A stretch of 64,000 nucleotides of DNA from positions 101,416-165,415 of the forward strand of contig JAZRXH010000120.1 of assembly GCA_045600125.1 (NCBI GenBank). Reading direction: 5' to 3'. The notes under the pieces are model-generated. The model did no database searches. It was not told the DNA's origin and saw only the letters and a list, made by a program, of their open reading frames with translations. Origin of the DNA: SIG622 sp045600125 (GTDB lineage: Bacteria; Bacillota; Clostridia; Oscillospirales; CAG-382). Position 1 is the first letter of the stretch. Every line of letters starts with the position of its first letter. Both the position numbers and the translations under genes were made by a program. Positions 1 through 9,204 of the stretch are shown here, in pieces.

Positions 1-1
1 G

Positions 2-1891
2 TCCCCTGCCCTCGGCAATACCCGTTTTCTCGGTGAGATCGGCAAACGCATCGACACCTTCTGCCGGGAAAGAGTTACGGGAAAAGACGCACGGGAGCTG
101 ATCAATAAAGAAGCGGAAAAAGCCTTCGAGGAGAAAATCGACGACCAATTCTCCTACGGTCTATGGCGAAGCGAATTCTGGGGAAAACTGTTCGTCAGCG
201 CCGCAAGAGTCTGCCGCATGAACGGCGACGAAGAATTCAGGGAGTACATAAGGAGCGCCGCTTACAGTCTTCTGAAGTATCAGCGTGAGGACGGTTATCT
301 CAACACCTACAAGAACAGCCGCAACGTATTCAAGGCGGACCCGAAGGTAACGATCCATGAGATCGGATGGCCCTGCACCTTCAACTGGAACATATGGGGC
401 AGAAAGTATACGCTTTGGGCGCTTCTCGAGTGCGCAACGCTTCTCGATGATGAAAAAATCCTTGGCGCTGCCGACAGAATGGCTTCTCAGCTTATAGGCG
501 AGGTAAAGGACCTCGGGGTCCGTCTGAAGGACACCGGCGTTCTGCAGGGACTTCCCTCCTGCTCTATCCTGAAGCCCTTGCTTCTTCTTTACCGACTTAC
601 TGCCAAGAAAGAATATCTTGATTTCTGCCTCGATATCGCCAAGGAATGGGAGCGGGAGGATAACGAATGTCCGAACCTTCTCACAAGTCCTCTCTCCGGC
701 AAAGCGCCCTCCGAATGGTTCGATATTGCCGAAAAGGACGGCACCGAGTGGCATGCGAAGGCATACGAGATGATGTCCTGCTACGACGGGCTCTGTGAGC
801 TGTACAGAATCACCGGCGAGGAAAAATACGTCAACTGCGTAAAGGCTCTCTATGAGGTCCTAATAAAATATGAATCCAATATTCTCGGAAGCGTCGGCTA
901 CTGCGAGTGGTTCAACCATGCGTCGGACTATCCGGATTCGGCAACCGAGATCTGCGACGTCATTCACTGGATGCGTATTTGCTATGAGCTCTTCTCTCTT
1001 ACCGGAGAAGTAAAGTATATGCATTCTTTTGAAAGAGCCTACGTCAACGCCTTATTTGCGGGTGTATATGAAGACGGAAAGTCCGGTGCATTCTTCGTAA
1101 GAAGCTCCGGACGGCATCTGACCGGAAAGCCTCAGTGCGAAACGACCTATCAGCACTGCTGCGTCAACAACGTGCCGAGAGGTTTTGCCAACGCCGCCGA
1201 GGCAGCCGTCATGTTCTCGGATGACAAGATATACGTCAATATGTTCGTACCCGCAAAATGTCAAAGCGGCAAGGTGTGCCTTGAAATCGGAAACGGCTAC
1301 TTTACAAGCGGCGTCGTGGATGTCTCATACAGCGGCGTCGTACCCGGCACAAAGCTCATGATCCGCATTCCCGAGTGGAGCAGAAATACAGTTCTTTCTC
1401 ATAATGGAGCAAATATCAGTGCTTCTTGCGGTGAATATGCGGAGATCAAGGTATCCGACAAAAGCGGAAAGATCACCGTAAGCTTCGACATGACGCCCGA
1501 AGTCCTGCATTATGCCGGAAGCGTCGAAAACCGGTTCGACGCACTTCCCTACGAGGATTATCACATCCGCCGCTGGTGCGACGAGCACGGCGGTGCCGCA
1601 AACCGGACGCTTATGCTGAAAAATCCGAAGAGCACCGTCAGGAGAGGCGCTCTGATCCTTGCCCGGACGAAAAAACTCGGTGCAGCAAAAGAGGAGATGT
1701 TCTCGGAAAATACGGTATTCGGCAAAAATTGCACCTGCACGGCAACGGCTGCCGAGGCGGATGGCTTCCTTGCAAAGGTACACCTCAGCGTCGTGGCGGA
1801 CGGAGAAGAACATACCTACGAAATGTGCGATTACGCTTCCTGTGCAAACCTTGATTCGGAAGACGTGTATTTCTTCAGCGTATTTATCTGA
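2..1891 (+). CDS. GH127 (DUF1680) beta-L-arabinofuranosidase-like, 5' partial
   Basis: The reading frame is open from base 2, so the gene enters from the left edge; the first internal ATG (218) is not its start. GH127 enzymes remove beta-L-arabinofuranose from plant arabino-oligosaccharides or glycoproteins using a zinc-bound cysteine nucleophile. The sequence keeps both hallmarks: an E-x-C motif (ATEICD, near base 950) and a Cys-Cys pair (QHCCVNN, near 1157-1162) in the usual order, after an alpha-helical barrel-like region rich in aromatic residues and before a beta-rich C-terminus. No signal peptide can be judged because the N-terminus is missing. It ends just before a strong hairpin terminator. 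Exact substrate is inferred from the family only. Confidence 0.85.
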   Translation, partial: SPALGNTRFLGEIGKRIDTFCRERVTGKDARELINKEAEKAFEEKIDDQFSYGLWRSEFWGKLFVSAARVCRMNGDEEFREYIRSAAYSLLKYQREDGYLNTYKNSRNVFKADPKVTIHEIGWPCTFNWNIWGRKYTLWALLECATLLDDEKILGAADRMASQLIGEVKDLGVRLKDTGVLQGLPSCSILKPLLLLYRLTAKKEYLDFCLDIAKEWEREDNECPNLLTSPLSGKAPSEWFDIAEKDGTEWHAKAYEMMSCYDGLCELYRITGEEKYVNCVKALYEVLIKYESNILGSVGYCEWFNHASDYPDSATEICDVIHWMRICYELFSLTGEVKYMHSFERAYVNALFAGVYEDGKSGAFFVRSSGRHLTGKPQCETTYQHCCVNNVPRGFANAAEAAVMFSDDKIYVNMFVPAKCQSGKVCLEIGNGYFTSGVVDVSYSGVVPGTKLMIRIPEWSRNTVLSHNGANISASCGEYAEIKVSDKSGKITVSFDMTPEVLHYAGSVENRFDALPYEDYHIRRWCDEHGGAANRTLMLKNPKSTVRRGALILARTKKLGAAKEEMFSENTVFGKNCTCTATAAEADGFLAKVHLSVVADGEEHTYEMCDYASCANLDSEDVYFFSVFI

Positions 1892-1915
1892 CTATCTGAT
1901 AAGATGTTTCAATAC

Positions 1916-1954
1916 AAAACAACTGCCGTTTGGTTTTCAGACGGCAGTTGTTTT
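1916..1954. terminator. Bidirectional terminator between GH127 and HAD genes
   Basis: A perfect 14-bp stem (1916-1929 with 1941-1954) has an 11-base loop. It ends in TTTT on the plus side and in TTTT after AAAC on the minus side, and lies between convergent genes. Confidence 0.85.
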
Positions 1955-1976
1955 GCGTATTAGCGTTATTACGTTA

Positions 1977-2627
1977 TTATTCGAGAAGGAGCTTTGCAAG
2001 CTCAGACGGTGACTCGCATACGGCAAAAGCACCGGCTCCGAGAAGCTCTTCTTTCGTTCCGTATCCGTAGAGAACCCCGACGGTGGGGATCCCGAACGCC
2101 GCTGCTCCTTCCACGTCGTGGAAACGGTCGCCGACCATGACGCATTCCGAAACGTCGGTGATACCGCACTCGGAAAGGCAGTAAGAGAGGACTTCATCCT
2201 TTTTCATCCTCGTCTTTTCATCCATGCAGGCGCCGCCGACGAAGGTGAAATATTCAGAAAAGCCGTACCGCTCGATGATCTGTCTTGCGAACGGCTCCGG
2301 TTTGGAGGTTGCAAGGATGAGCTTCTTTCCGGCGTCGTACAGAGCCTTCAGCATTTCTTCCGTCCCTTCATACGGGGCGTTTTCAAAGATGCCTTTTGCC
2401 TTGAACCTTTCACGGAAATAGCCGATGGCGATATCGGCGTCTTCTGCCGAAAGCCCGAATTTTTCCCGGAAGGTGTCAAAGAGAGGAGGCCCGACGAAAT
2501 AGCCGAGATCTTCTGCTTTTTCGTGAAAACCGAATTTTTCAAGGGCATAAGCGACCGACGCTGTAATGCCCGGTGCGGAATCCGAAAGAGTGCCGTCTAA
2601 ATCAAAAAGTATATACTCCTTGCGCAT
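1977..2627 (-). CDS. HAD-superfamily phosphatase (phosphoglycolate phosphatase-like)
   Basis: A 216-residue cytosolic HAD hydrolase. Motif I (DLDGT) is at residues 9-13, a cap domain follows, then motif II (ATSKP) and motif IV (VGDRFHD) with the downstream GIPTVGVLYGYG stretch typical of the Gph/PgmB-type subgroup. The start at 2627 is chosen because GGAGG lies just upstream and the protein then begins MRKEYILFDLDGT; a longer frame to 2696 would add an unrelated N-terminus. It probably dephosphorylates a small phosphorylated metabolite, but the substrate cannot be read from sequence. It is convergent with the GH127 gene and divergent from the alpha/beta hydrolase. Confidence 0.85.
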   Translation of the reverse strand: MRKEYILFDLDGTLSDSAPGITASVAYALEKFGFHEKAEDLGYFVGPPLFDTFREKFGLSAEDADIAIGYFRERFKAKGIFENAPYEGTEEMLKALYDAGKKLILATSKPEPFARQIIERYGFSEYFTFVGGACMDEKTRMKKDEVLSYCLSECGITDVSECVMVGDRFHDVEGAAAFGIPTVGVLYGYGTKEELLGAGAFAVCESPSELAKLLLE

Positions 2628-2736
2628 TTTATCCTCCGATAGGTCGTCGTTGAACGGGAACAACCTGATTATACAGCAAATTCCGCCGCAGTACAAGGAA
2701 AAATTGTAAAATAATCATTTAATTTACATATTTTGA

Positions 2737-2765
2737 TTGACATTTCTTCCAATGGGTAATATAAT
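2737..2765 (+). promoter_or_regulatory. SigmaA promoter for alpha/beta hydrolase-murF-ddl operon
   Basis: TTGACA (2737-2742), a 17-base spacer, then TATAAT (2760-2765), about 48 bases before the TTG start at 2814. Confidence 0.85.
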
Positions 2766-2813
2766 ATATTATGTATGCACTGATGTATCTTCATTCTATT
2801 GGAGGAACCGTTC

Positions 2814-3593
2814 TTGACTATCGAATTCAAAAACGAAAAACTGGATCTGAACGTTTTCGATGAAGGCGAAGGCGACGCCGTTCTGCTTCTGCACGGTTGG
2901 GGAACGAATATGGACGTTTACCGGAACACGCTGAAGCTTCTGACCCCGCATAAGCGGGTGATCAGCTACGACATCCCGGGCTTCGGTAAAAGCTCGGAAC
3001 CGTCGTTCCCGTTTTCCACCGATGATTATGCCGACCTTGCCATCCTTGTCCTTGAAACGCTCGGCATCGGAAAATGCAGTCTTATGGGGCATTCCCACGG
3101 CGGGCGCACGATCCTGAATATCGCTTCAAGAGATGACCTTCCCTTTGAAATTGAGAAAATCATTCTCATCGACTCCGCCGGGATCGTACCGCAGAAGTCC
3201 GGCGCCTTCAAGCTGAAGCAGTCGGTCTATAAGTTCGGTAAATCCGTTCTCGATTTTGCTCCCGTGAAAAAGCTGTTTCCGGATCTCGCCGATAAGGCAA
3301 AGGAAAAACTCGGGTCTGCCGATTATAAAAACGCCACACCGCTTCTCCGTGAAAGCCTTGTCAAGATCGTCAACGACGATTACCGGGACAGAATAGAGAA
3401 AATTACGGCTCCTACCCTGCTCTTCTGGGGTACGGCGGACACGGCAACGCCGATAAGCGATGCGTACCTCATGCGGGAAAAAATCAAAAACTGCGGTCTT
3501 GTGGAGCTTCCCGGCGCCGGGCATTATTCCTTTCTTGAAGCGCCGGAGATTTTCAGAAAAGTTCTGTATTCCTTCTTTGAAATAGCAGAATAG
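2814..3593 (+). CDS. Alpha/beta hydrolase
   Basis: A 259-residue cytosolic alpha/beta-fold hydrolase. Visible features are the oxyanion HGW motif in LLLHGWGTNMD, the nucleophile elbow GHSHGG (G-x-S-x-G), an acid in the 'FWGTADTATP' region and the catalytic His in GAGHYSF. The start is decided by the ribosome site: GGAGG at 2801-2805 sits 8 bases before TTG 2814, whereas the upstream in-frame TTG at 2799 overlaps the site itself. It is first in a co-directional run with the Mur ligase (25 bases downstream) and ddl, so a cell-envelope role is possible, but the substrate is unknown. Confidence 0.85.
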   Translation: MTIEFKNEKLDLNVFDEGEGDAVLLLHGWGTNMDVYRNTLKLLTPHKRVISYDIPGFGKSSEPSFPFSTDDYADLAILVLETLGIGKCSLMGHSHGGRTILNIASRDDLPFEIEKIILIDSAGIVPQKSGAFKLKQSVYKFGKSVLDFAPVKKLFPDLADKAKEKLGSADYKNATPLLRESLVKIVNDDYRDRIEKITAPTLLFWGTADTATPISDAYLMREKIKNCGLVELPGAGHYSFLEAPEIFRKVLYSFFEIAE

Positions 3594-3618
3594 ATTCGCA
3601 AAAGACGAAAGGATCAAT

Positions 3619-5151
3619 ATGTTTCTCACCATTCTTTTCATTGTCACTGCCGAGCTCGGATGTGCCGCCGCTTTCCGGTATTATATGCATATGTTCCAGC
3701 TCAATTCCTATAACTTCACCGAGCACACCGAGTGGATGAAGCAGAACGTGAAGAACGGCTTTATCCTCAGAGCCTATCCGGCGCTCGTAAGCCTTGCGGC
3801 ATCCTTCTTCGGAAATGCAGGACTCATCATAGGCTGTGCGGCGAATATCCTGTTTATCATCAATTATTGCACCCGGAAGCACAAAGCGAAAAAGCCCCTC
3901 GTGTTTACGGCAAGAGTCAAGAGGATGACGGTCACGGCGGTCCTTCTGAACGTCCTTCTCTGCCTTCTTGTAAGACGTCCGTTTATATTCCCGGTCGTTA
4001 TGCTGCTTGTCAATTTTATCATCATGCTTGCAAATTTCCTCAACAAGCCCATTGAAAAAGCCGTTGCAAACCACTATATCGGCGAGGCGAAGAGGAAAAT
4101 CGATGCCATGCCGGATCTTATCGTCATCGGCATCACCGGAAGCTACGGCAAGACCAGCACGAAATACTACCTGCAGAAAATACTCTCTGCAAAATACAAC
4201 GTCCTTATGACCCCGGAAAGCTACAACACGACCATGGGCGTTGTCAAAACGGTGCGTGAATACCTTGACCTGACCCACGAGATCTTTATCTGTGAAATGG
4301 GCGCCAAGAACGTGGGCGAGATCAAAGAGATCTGCGATATCGTGCATCCGAAGTACGGTATCATCACTTCGATCGGTCCTCAGCATCTCGAGACCTTCAG
4401 GAGCATCGAAAACATCATCAAAACAAAATTCGAGCTCTGCGACGCTCTGCCGGAGGACGGCGTGATCTTCCTGAACGGCGATAACCAGTACATCGCCGGG
4501 CATAAGCCTTCAAGGAAAGCCGTCTATTACGGATATGACGACAAAAATCTTGAGCAGTTCTTTGCGGAGAATATAAAGCTCAATGAAATCGGCACCTCCT
4601 TTGACGTAGACACCGACAAAGGCATGGCACACTTTGAAACGAGCCTTCTCGGCAAACACAATATCGAGAACGTGCTCGGCTGTATCGCCGTCGGCAGTTT
4701 TTTCGGACTTTCCAAGGAACAGATGCAGCTGCCCGTCAAGCGCCTTGAAAGTGCTCCTCACCGCCTGCAGCTTCGTCCCGGCGGCGAGTTCAATATCATT
4801 GACGATGCATTCAACTCCAACCCGACAAGCTCCAAAGCGGCGCTGGACGTGCTTTCCAACTTCGGCGGCGTTCGGATCATGATCACGCCCGGTCTTGTCG
4901 AACTTGGCGAGGAAAGCAAAAAGTATAATTTCGAGTTTGGAAAATACGCTGCCGATAAGTGCGATTACGTCTATCTTGTCGGTGAACGGATCACAAAGGA
5001 CATAAAAGAAGGGCTTCTCTACGGCGGCATGGCGGAAGATAAGATACGCACCTTTGAAACAGTAAACGATGCCATCGCTTTTGCAAGAGGTACCGAACCC
5101 GGAAATAAGAAGTTCGTGCTTCTCGAAAACGATCTGCCGGACAATTATTGA
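3619..5151 (+). CDS. murF: Membrane-anchored Mur ligase family protein (MurF-like)
   Basis: MurF adds D-Ala-D-Ala to UDP-MurNAc-tripeptide. This 510-residue protein has the Mur ligase ATP loop GITGSYGKTST at about residue 170, the downstream 'ESYNTTMG' and 'EMGAKNVGEI' segments, and a C-terminal ligase domain containing 'DDAFNSNP', a MurF-like substrate loop. Instead of the usual soluble UDP-binding first domain, about 150 N-terminal residues form hydrophobic helices (roughly 1-20, 48-78, 98-145). The next gene is ddl, which makes the dipeptide MurF uses, supporting the assignment. MurT is less likely because no four-cysteine ribbon is seen. Confidence 0.8.
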   Translation: MFLTILFIVTAELGCAAAFRYYMHMFQLNSYNFTEHTEWMKQNVKNGFILRAYPALVSLAASFFGNAGLIIGCAANILFIINYCTRKHKAKKPLVFTARVKRMTVTAVLLNVLLCLLVRRPFIFPVVMLLVNFIIMLANFLNKPIEKAVANHYIGEAKRKIDAMPDLIVIGITGSYGKTSTKYYLQKILSAKYNVLMTPESYNTTMGVVKTVREYLDLTHEIFICEMGAKNVGEIKEICDIVHPKYGIITSIGPQHLETFRSIENIIKTKFELCDALPEDGVIFLNGDNQYIAGHKPSRKAVYYGYDDKNLEQFFAENIKLNEIGTSFDVDTDKGMAHFETSLLGKHNIENVLGCIAVGSFFGLSKEQMQLPVKRLESAPHRLQLRPGGEFNIIDDAFNSNPTSSKAALDVLSNFGGVRIMITPGLVELGEESKKYNFEFGKYAADKCDYVYLVGERITKDIKEGLLYGGMAEDKIRTFETVNDAIAFARGTEPGNKKFVLLENDLPDNY

Positions 5152-5201
5152 GGCAGCGATTCTTTCTTAAATACTATCTTTCACAGAAAGGTCTTGACAT
5201 A

Positions 5202-6440
5202 ATGAATCTTAAAACAAAAGTCGGAGTCTTCTTCGGTGGCCGTTCCACCGAGCACGAGATCTCCATCATTTCCGCCATGCAGGCGATCGCAGCATTCGAT
5301 ACCGAGAAGTTCGATGTGATCCCGATCTACATCACCAAGGACTGCAGGATGTACACCGGCTTTGAGGCGGGCTTTATCGAAAATTACCGTGACATTCCCC
5401 TTCTTCTTTCAAGGCTCAACCGCATCACCCTTGAAGGAAAGAACGGAAAGCTGCAGCTTGTGAAATACACCGAAGGAAAGCTCGGCTTCTTCTCGAGAGG
5501 CGCCATCCTCGATACCATCGACGTGGCATTCCCCGTGGTTCACGGAACGAACGTAGAGGACGGAACGCTGCAGGGTTATTTCCAGATCTTCGGTGTGCCT
5601 TACGCAGGATGCGACGTGACCTCCTCCGCTCTCGGCATGGATAAATTCGCCTTCAAAGCGGTGCTTAAGGAATGCGGACTTCCCGTTCTCGACTGCGTGC
5701 GGGTCAAAGACAGCGACTATGCGCTCCACAGTGAAGACATCCTTGCAAAAATCGAAGGAAAGACGAGATATCCCGTTATCGTAAAGCCCGTCAACCTCGG
5801 TTCCAGCATCGGTATCAAGAAGGCGTCGGACGGTACCGAGCTGAAGGAAGCGCTTGAATATGCTTTCGGCTTTGCGAATCTCGTGCTGGTGGAGAACGCC
5901 GTTGAGAATCTTCGGGAGATCAACTGCTCGGTGCTCGGTGATAAGAACGAATGCGAAGCCTCCGTCTGCGAGGAACCGCTGAATGCCACCGATATCCTCA
6001 CCTTTGAAGACAAGTATATGTCCGGCTCCTCCAAAGGCGGCGTCAAGGGCTCGAAGGGCACCAGCGCCGGCATGGCGGATACCAAGCGTAAATGTCCCGC
6101 CGATATTCCGGACGAACTGCGGGATAAAATCCGGGAACTTGCCAAGGAAACCTTCAAGGCTATCGGCTGCTCCGGCGTTTCGAGAATCGACTTTCTGATG
6201 GACGACAAGACAAAGGAAGTATGGGTCAACGAGATCAATACCATCCCCGGCTCCCTTTCCTTCTACCTCTGGAAGGAAAGCGGCGTCGGGTTTGCACAGC
6301 TTCTTGAACGCTGTGTGCGTATCGCCGTAAAGCGTGCGAACGATGAGAAGAATCTGACCTTCTCCTTCGATACCAACATCCTGCAGGGCTTCGGCGGCGG
6401 CTTCAAGGGTGCCAAAGGCGCAAAGGGCTCTAAGTTCTGA
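5202..6440 (+). CDS. ddl: D-alanine--D-alanine ligase
   Basis: An ATP-grasp enzyme joining two D-alanines for peptidoglycan. The protein (412 residues) starts MNLKTKVGVFFGGRS, with AGAAAGG about 10 bases upstream of ATG 5202; an earlier frame start overlapping murF lacks a good site. Visible motifs are FGGRSTEHE, the grasp loop VKPVNLGSSIGI, and the metal/substrate region WVNEINTIPGS. Two Gly/Lys-rich stretches stand out: one within the omega-loop region ('SSKGGVKGSKG') and one as the C-terminal tail ('GGFKGAKGAKGSKF'). It works directly with the upstream MurF-like ligase. Confidence 0.93.
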   Translation: MNLKTKVGVFFGGRSTEHEISIISAMQAIAAFDTEKFDVIPIYITKDCRMYTGFEAGFIENYRDIPLLLSRLNRITLEGKNGKLQLVKYTEGKLGFFSRGAILDTIDVAFPVVHGTNVEDGTLQGYFQIFGVPYAGCDVTSSALGMDKFAFKAVLKECGLPVLDCVRVKDSDYALHSEDILAKIEGKTRYPVIVKPVNLGSSIGIKKASDGTELKEALEYAFGFANLVLVENAVENLREINCSVLGDKNECEASVCEEPLNATDILTFEDKYMSGSSKGGVKGSKGTSAGMADTKRKCPADIPDELRDKIRELAKETFKAIGCSGVSRIDFLMDDKTKEVWVNEINTIPGSLSFYLWKESGVGFAQLLERCVRIAVKRANDEKNLTFSFDTNILQGFGGGFKGAKGAKGSKF

Positions 6441-6484
6441 TTTTCGAATTTACATTTTCGAGCCGTCGCATTCACATTTTATTA

Positions 6485-6513
6485 TTGCGAAATACAGAAA
6501 GCAAGAATATAAT
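6485..6513 (+). promoter_or_regulatory. Promoter for galE
   Basis: TTGCGA (6485-6490), 17 bases, TATAAT (6508-6513), about 50 bases before the galE ATG. Confidence 0.65.
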
Positions 6514-6563
6514 ATTCCCGTAAAAACAGATCATATATACGCACAAAGAAAGGACGTACCATC

Positions 6564-7568
6564 ATGAAAATTCTCGTTACCGGCGGTACCGGATATATCG
6601 GTTCCCATACCTGCGTTGAGCTTATCAAGGCAGGACACGACGTCGTCATCATCGACAATCTTTCCAACTCCAAGATCGAAGTTCTCGATTACATCAAGAA
6701 GATCACCGGCTATGCCTGCAAGTTCTATGAATGCGACATTCTCGACAGAGAAGGTCTTCGCAAGGTGTTCTCGGAAAACAAGATCGACGCCGTGATCCAT
6801 TTTGCCGGACTCAAGGCGGTCGGCGAGTCCTGCGCAAAGCCTCTTCTCTACTATCGCAACAACATCAGCGGTACCGTGATCCTTCTGGAGGTTATGGCTG
6901 AATTCGGCGTCAAGAACATCGTCTTCTCTTCTTCCGCAACGGTATACGGTGTTCCGAAGGAAGTACCGCTCAAGGAAGATTTTCCGCTTTCCACCACCAA
7001 CCCCTACGGTTCCACAAAACTCATGATCGAGGGTATCCTCACCGACCTTTATAAGGCAGATAACGAGTGGAACATCACTATCCTCCGTTACTTCAACCCC
7101 ATCGGCGCTCACGACAGCGGTCTTATCGGCGAAGATCCCAACGGTATCCCGAATAACCTGATGCCTTATATTACCAAGGTCGCATCGAAGCAGCTTCCCA
7201 AGCTCGGCGTATTCGGCAATGATTACCCCACCCATGACGGCACCGGCGTTCGTGACTACATTCATGTTGTAGATCTTGCGGACGGTCACGTAAAAGCCAT
7301 AGATCATATGAACGGTCTCCGGATATTCAACCTCGGTACCGGCGTCGGTTACAGCGTTCTCGATATCGTGAATGCATTCATCAAGGTCAACGGCGTTGAT
7401 GTTCCTTACGAAATCAAGGAAAGACGCCCCGGCGACATTGCCGAAAACTATGCCGATGCGACAAGAGCAAAAGAGGTCCTCGGCTGGACGGCAAAGTACG
7501 GCATTGAAGATATGTGCCGTTCCTCCTGGAACTTCACCCTCAAGGCACTTGAAAGAAAAGCAAAGTAA
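6564..7568 (+). CDS. galE: UDP-glucose 4-epimerase
   Basis: A short-chain dehydrogenase fold enzyme interconverting UDP-glucose and UDP-galactose with bound NAD. It is 334 residues, the normal length. The Rossmann glycine motif GGTGYIG is at residues 7-13, the catalytic serine is in FSSSATVYG, and the Y-x3-K pair is in NPYGSTK. The C-terminal 'RRPGDIAE' region is typical of GalE. AGAAAGGACG precedes the ATG. It has its own promoter and a strong terminator, so it is a single-gene unit. With the GH36 alpha-galactosidase at 25 kb it could feed galactose through the Leloir pathway, or supply surface polysaccharide. Confidence 0.95.
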   Translation: MKILVTGGTGYIGSHTCVELIKAGHDVVIIDNLSNSKIEVLDYIKKITGYACKFYECDILDREGLRKVFSENKIDAVIHFAGLKAVGESCAKPLLYYRNNISGTVILLEVMAEFGVKNIVFSSSATVYGVPKEVPLKEDFPLSTTNPYGSTKLMIEGILTDLYKADNEWNITILRYFNPIGAHDSGLIGEDPNGIPNNLMPYITKVASKQLPKLGVFGNDYPTHDGTGVRDYIHVVDLADGHVKAIDHMNGLRIFNLGTGVGYSVLDIVNAFIKVNGVDVPYEIKERRPGDIAENYADATRAKEVLGWTAKYGIEDMCRSSWNFTLKALERKAK

Positions 7569-7585
7569 GTCCTGAACGAAAAAGA

Positions 7586-7625
7586 ACTCCGCAGAGAACA
7601 AATACTCTGCGGAGTGTTTTTTTTA
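7586..7625. terminator. Terminator of galE (bidirectional)
   Basis: An 11-bp perfect stem (7586-7596 / 7605-7615) with an 8-base loop, followed by a run of eight or more T; on the minus side it is followed by TTCTTTTT and can also stop the FNT transcript. Confidence 0.9.
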
Positions 7626-7661
7626 TTGACGTGACGCCTTCCGTCATTACGGAAAAGAGAA

Positions 7662-8306
7662 TTATTTGTTTTCGACGGGCACGCACTTCGAGCAGAGAAC
7701 CCGGACAAAGGGAATGAACCAGCCGCCCATAGCGTTGCCGAGGGTCATGATGCCCATGTAACCGAGCGCCTTCAGACTCCATACACCGGCTACCGAGAAG
7801 TAGTACATATTGGCAACACAGTGTTCAAAGCCGGAAAGGATGAATACCATAACGGGAAGGAAGATGGCGAGATGCTGCTGAATTGAGCTCTTGCCGTTCT
7901 TGTAGTTGTCGGCGGCAAGAAACATAAGCACACCGCAGAAGAAGGCGAGAATAAGGATGCTGAGAAGATCATCGTTGAACTTGGTTTCGCAAAGTCCCGC
8001 AGCGGCAGTGCTGAGCTTTTCCCCTGCCCTTGTGAGTCTTTCCACAGCGCCTACGAAATATGTACCGATCAGGTTTCCGAGCCAGATGAATACGAGGTCA
8101 ACGATGAAAATCGGCTTTGACGTTACAAGATACCCGATTTTTCCGGTGAAGAGATTGAAGGAGCAGGAGAAAATGATGAAGAGACCGATGGCAAACAGAG
8201 CGGAGCCCGCTACTTTGTTGTCGATGGAGAGATAGACGGTGCCGCCGATACCGATGGCAACGCCTGCGAGGATGGCTTTGAGAAGAACGTCAAGATACTT
8301 TTTCAT
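7662..8306 (-). CDS. Formate/nitrite transporter (FNT) family channel
   Basis: A 214-residue integral membrane protein of the FNT channel family, which moves small monovalent anions such as formate, nitrite or hydrosulfide. Six hydrophobic segments can be picked out. Family signatures include 'NLFTGKIGYL' after the second helix, the pore-histidine segment GFEHCVANMYY and the late 'GNAMGGWF' motif. It is somewhat shorter than E. coli FocA. It is last in a minus-strand run HD protein-HAD phosphatase-FNT with gaps of about 35-41 bases, so probably co-transcribed. In a fermenting anaerobe formate export is the likeliest role; this is inference. Confidence 0.88.
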   Translation of the reverse strand: MKKYLDVLLKAILAGVAIGIGGTVYLSIDNKVAGSALFAIGLFIIFSCSFNLFTGKIGYLVTSKPIFIVDLVFIWLGNLIGTYFVGAVERLTRAGEKLSTAAAGLCETKFNDDLLSILILAFFCGVLMFLAADNYKNGKSSIQQHLAIFLPVMVFILSGFEHCVANMYYFSVAGVWSLKALGYMGIMTLGNAMGGWFIPFVRVLCSKCVPVENK

Positions 8307-8341
8307 AATAATTTCCTTTCATTATGCAGCGCAGTTTTTGC

Positions 8342-9163
8342 TTATTTTCTGATGTTATTTGAAAGATTCACAAGGTTTCCCGTCACAATGTCGCCGACAC
8401 CGTTATAGATATAATCCGGTCTGTACGGGAACTTCGTTAGATCCTCGACAGTGGTGCATCCCGAAAGGACAAGCACCGATTCGATGTCGGACTCGACGCC
8501 CGCAATGATATCGGTATCCATCCGGTCACCGACGATGACGGCGTCATCCGGTGAAACGCCGAGAAGCTTGATCGCCGTACGCATCATGAGCGGATTCGGC
8601 TTGCCGAGGAAATAAGCCTTCTGTCCCGTTGTCATTTCAATGGGCGCAAGAAGCGATCCGCAGGCGGAGATGATGCCGTTTTCAGAGGGCATCGAGATGT
8701 CCGGGTTCGTGCCGATCAGCTTTGCACCGGCAAATACGAAACGCACGGCACGCTTGATGCTTTCGTAATTATAATTCCTTGTATCGCCGATAACGACGTA
8801 ATCGGGATTGACGTCGTTCATGGTGATGCCCGCCATATAAAGGGCGTTCATAAGACCCGGCTCACCGATGACATAGGCAGTACAGTTCGGTTTCTGCTTT
8901 GCGAGGAAGTGCGCCGTAGCAAGGGCGCTGGTATAAAAATGGTCTTCCGTAACGTCAAGCCCCATACGGCCAAGCTTCTGCCTCAGCTCCAGGGGAGCCC
9001 GTTCGCTGGAATTTGTCAGAAATAGAAAGCGCTTGTCTTCCTTCTGAAGAAAATCAACGAATTCCCGAACGCCGGGAAGAAGGGTGTTTCCGTGATAGAT
9101 GACACCGTCCATATCACAGATAAAGCCTTTTTTGCTTTCTATGTCCAAGGGAATATTCTTCAT
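8342..9163 (-). CDS. HAD-IIA (NagD-like) sugar phosphatase
   Basis: A 273-residue HAD hydrolase with the C2-type cap of the NagD/PGP family. Motif I is CDMDGVIYHG near residue 16, motif II 'FLTNSSERAP', the conserved 'VIGEPGLMNAL' cap segment, 'GKPNPLMM' with the motif III lysine, and motif IV 'VGDRMDTDI'. Family members dephosphorylate small phosphosugars or nucleotides. AAAGGATC precedes the ATG. It lies between the HD-domain gene and the FNT channel in a tight operon. Confidence 0.9.
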   Translation of the reverse strand: MKNIPLDIESKKGFICDMDGVIYHGNTLLPGVREFVDFLQKEDKRFLFLTNSSERAPLELRQKLGRMGLDVTEDHFYTSALATAHFLAKQKPNCTAYVIGEPGLMNALYMAGITMNDVNPDYVVIGDTRNYNYESIKRAVRFVFAGAKLIGTNPDISMPSENGIISACGSLLAPIEMTTGQKAYFLGKPNPLMMRTAIKLLGVSPDDAVIVGDRMDTDIIAGVESDIESVLVLSGCTTVEDLTKFPYRPDYIYNGVGDIVTGNLVNLSNNIRK

Positions 9164-9204
9164 TCGTCAGATCCTTTCGTGTTTTTTTGTCATTATTTTT
9201 GTTA

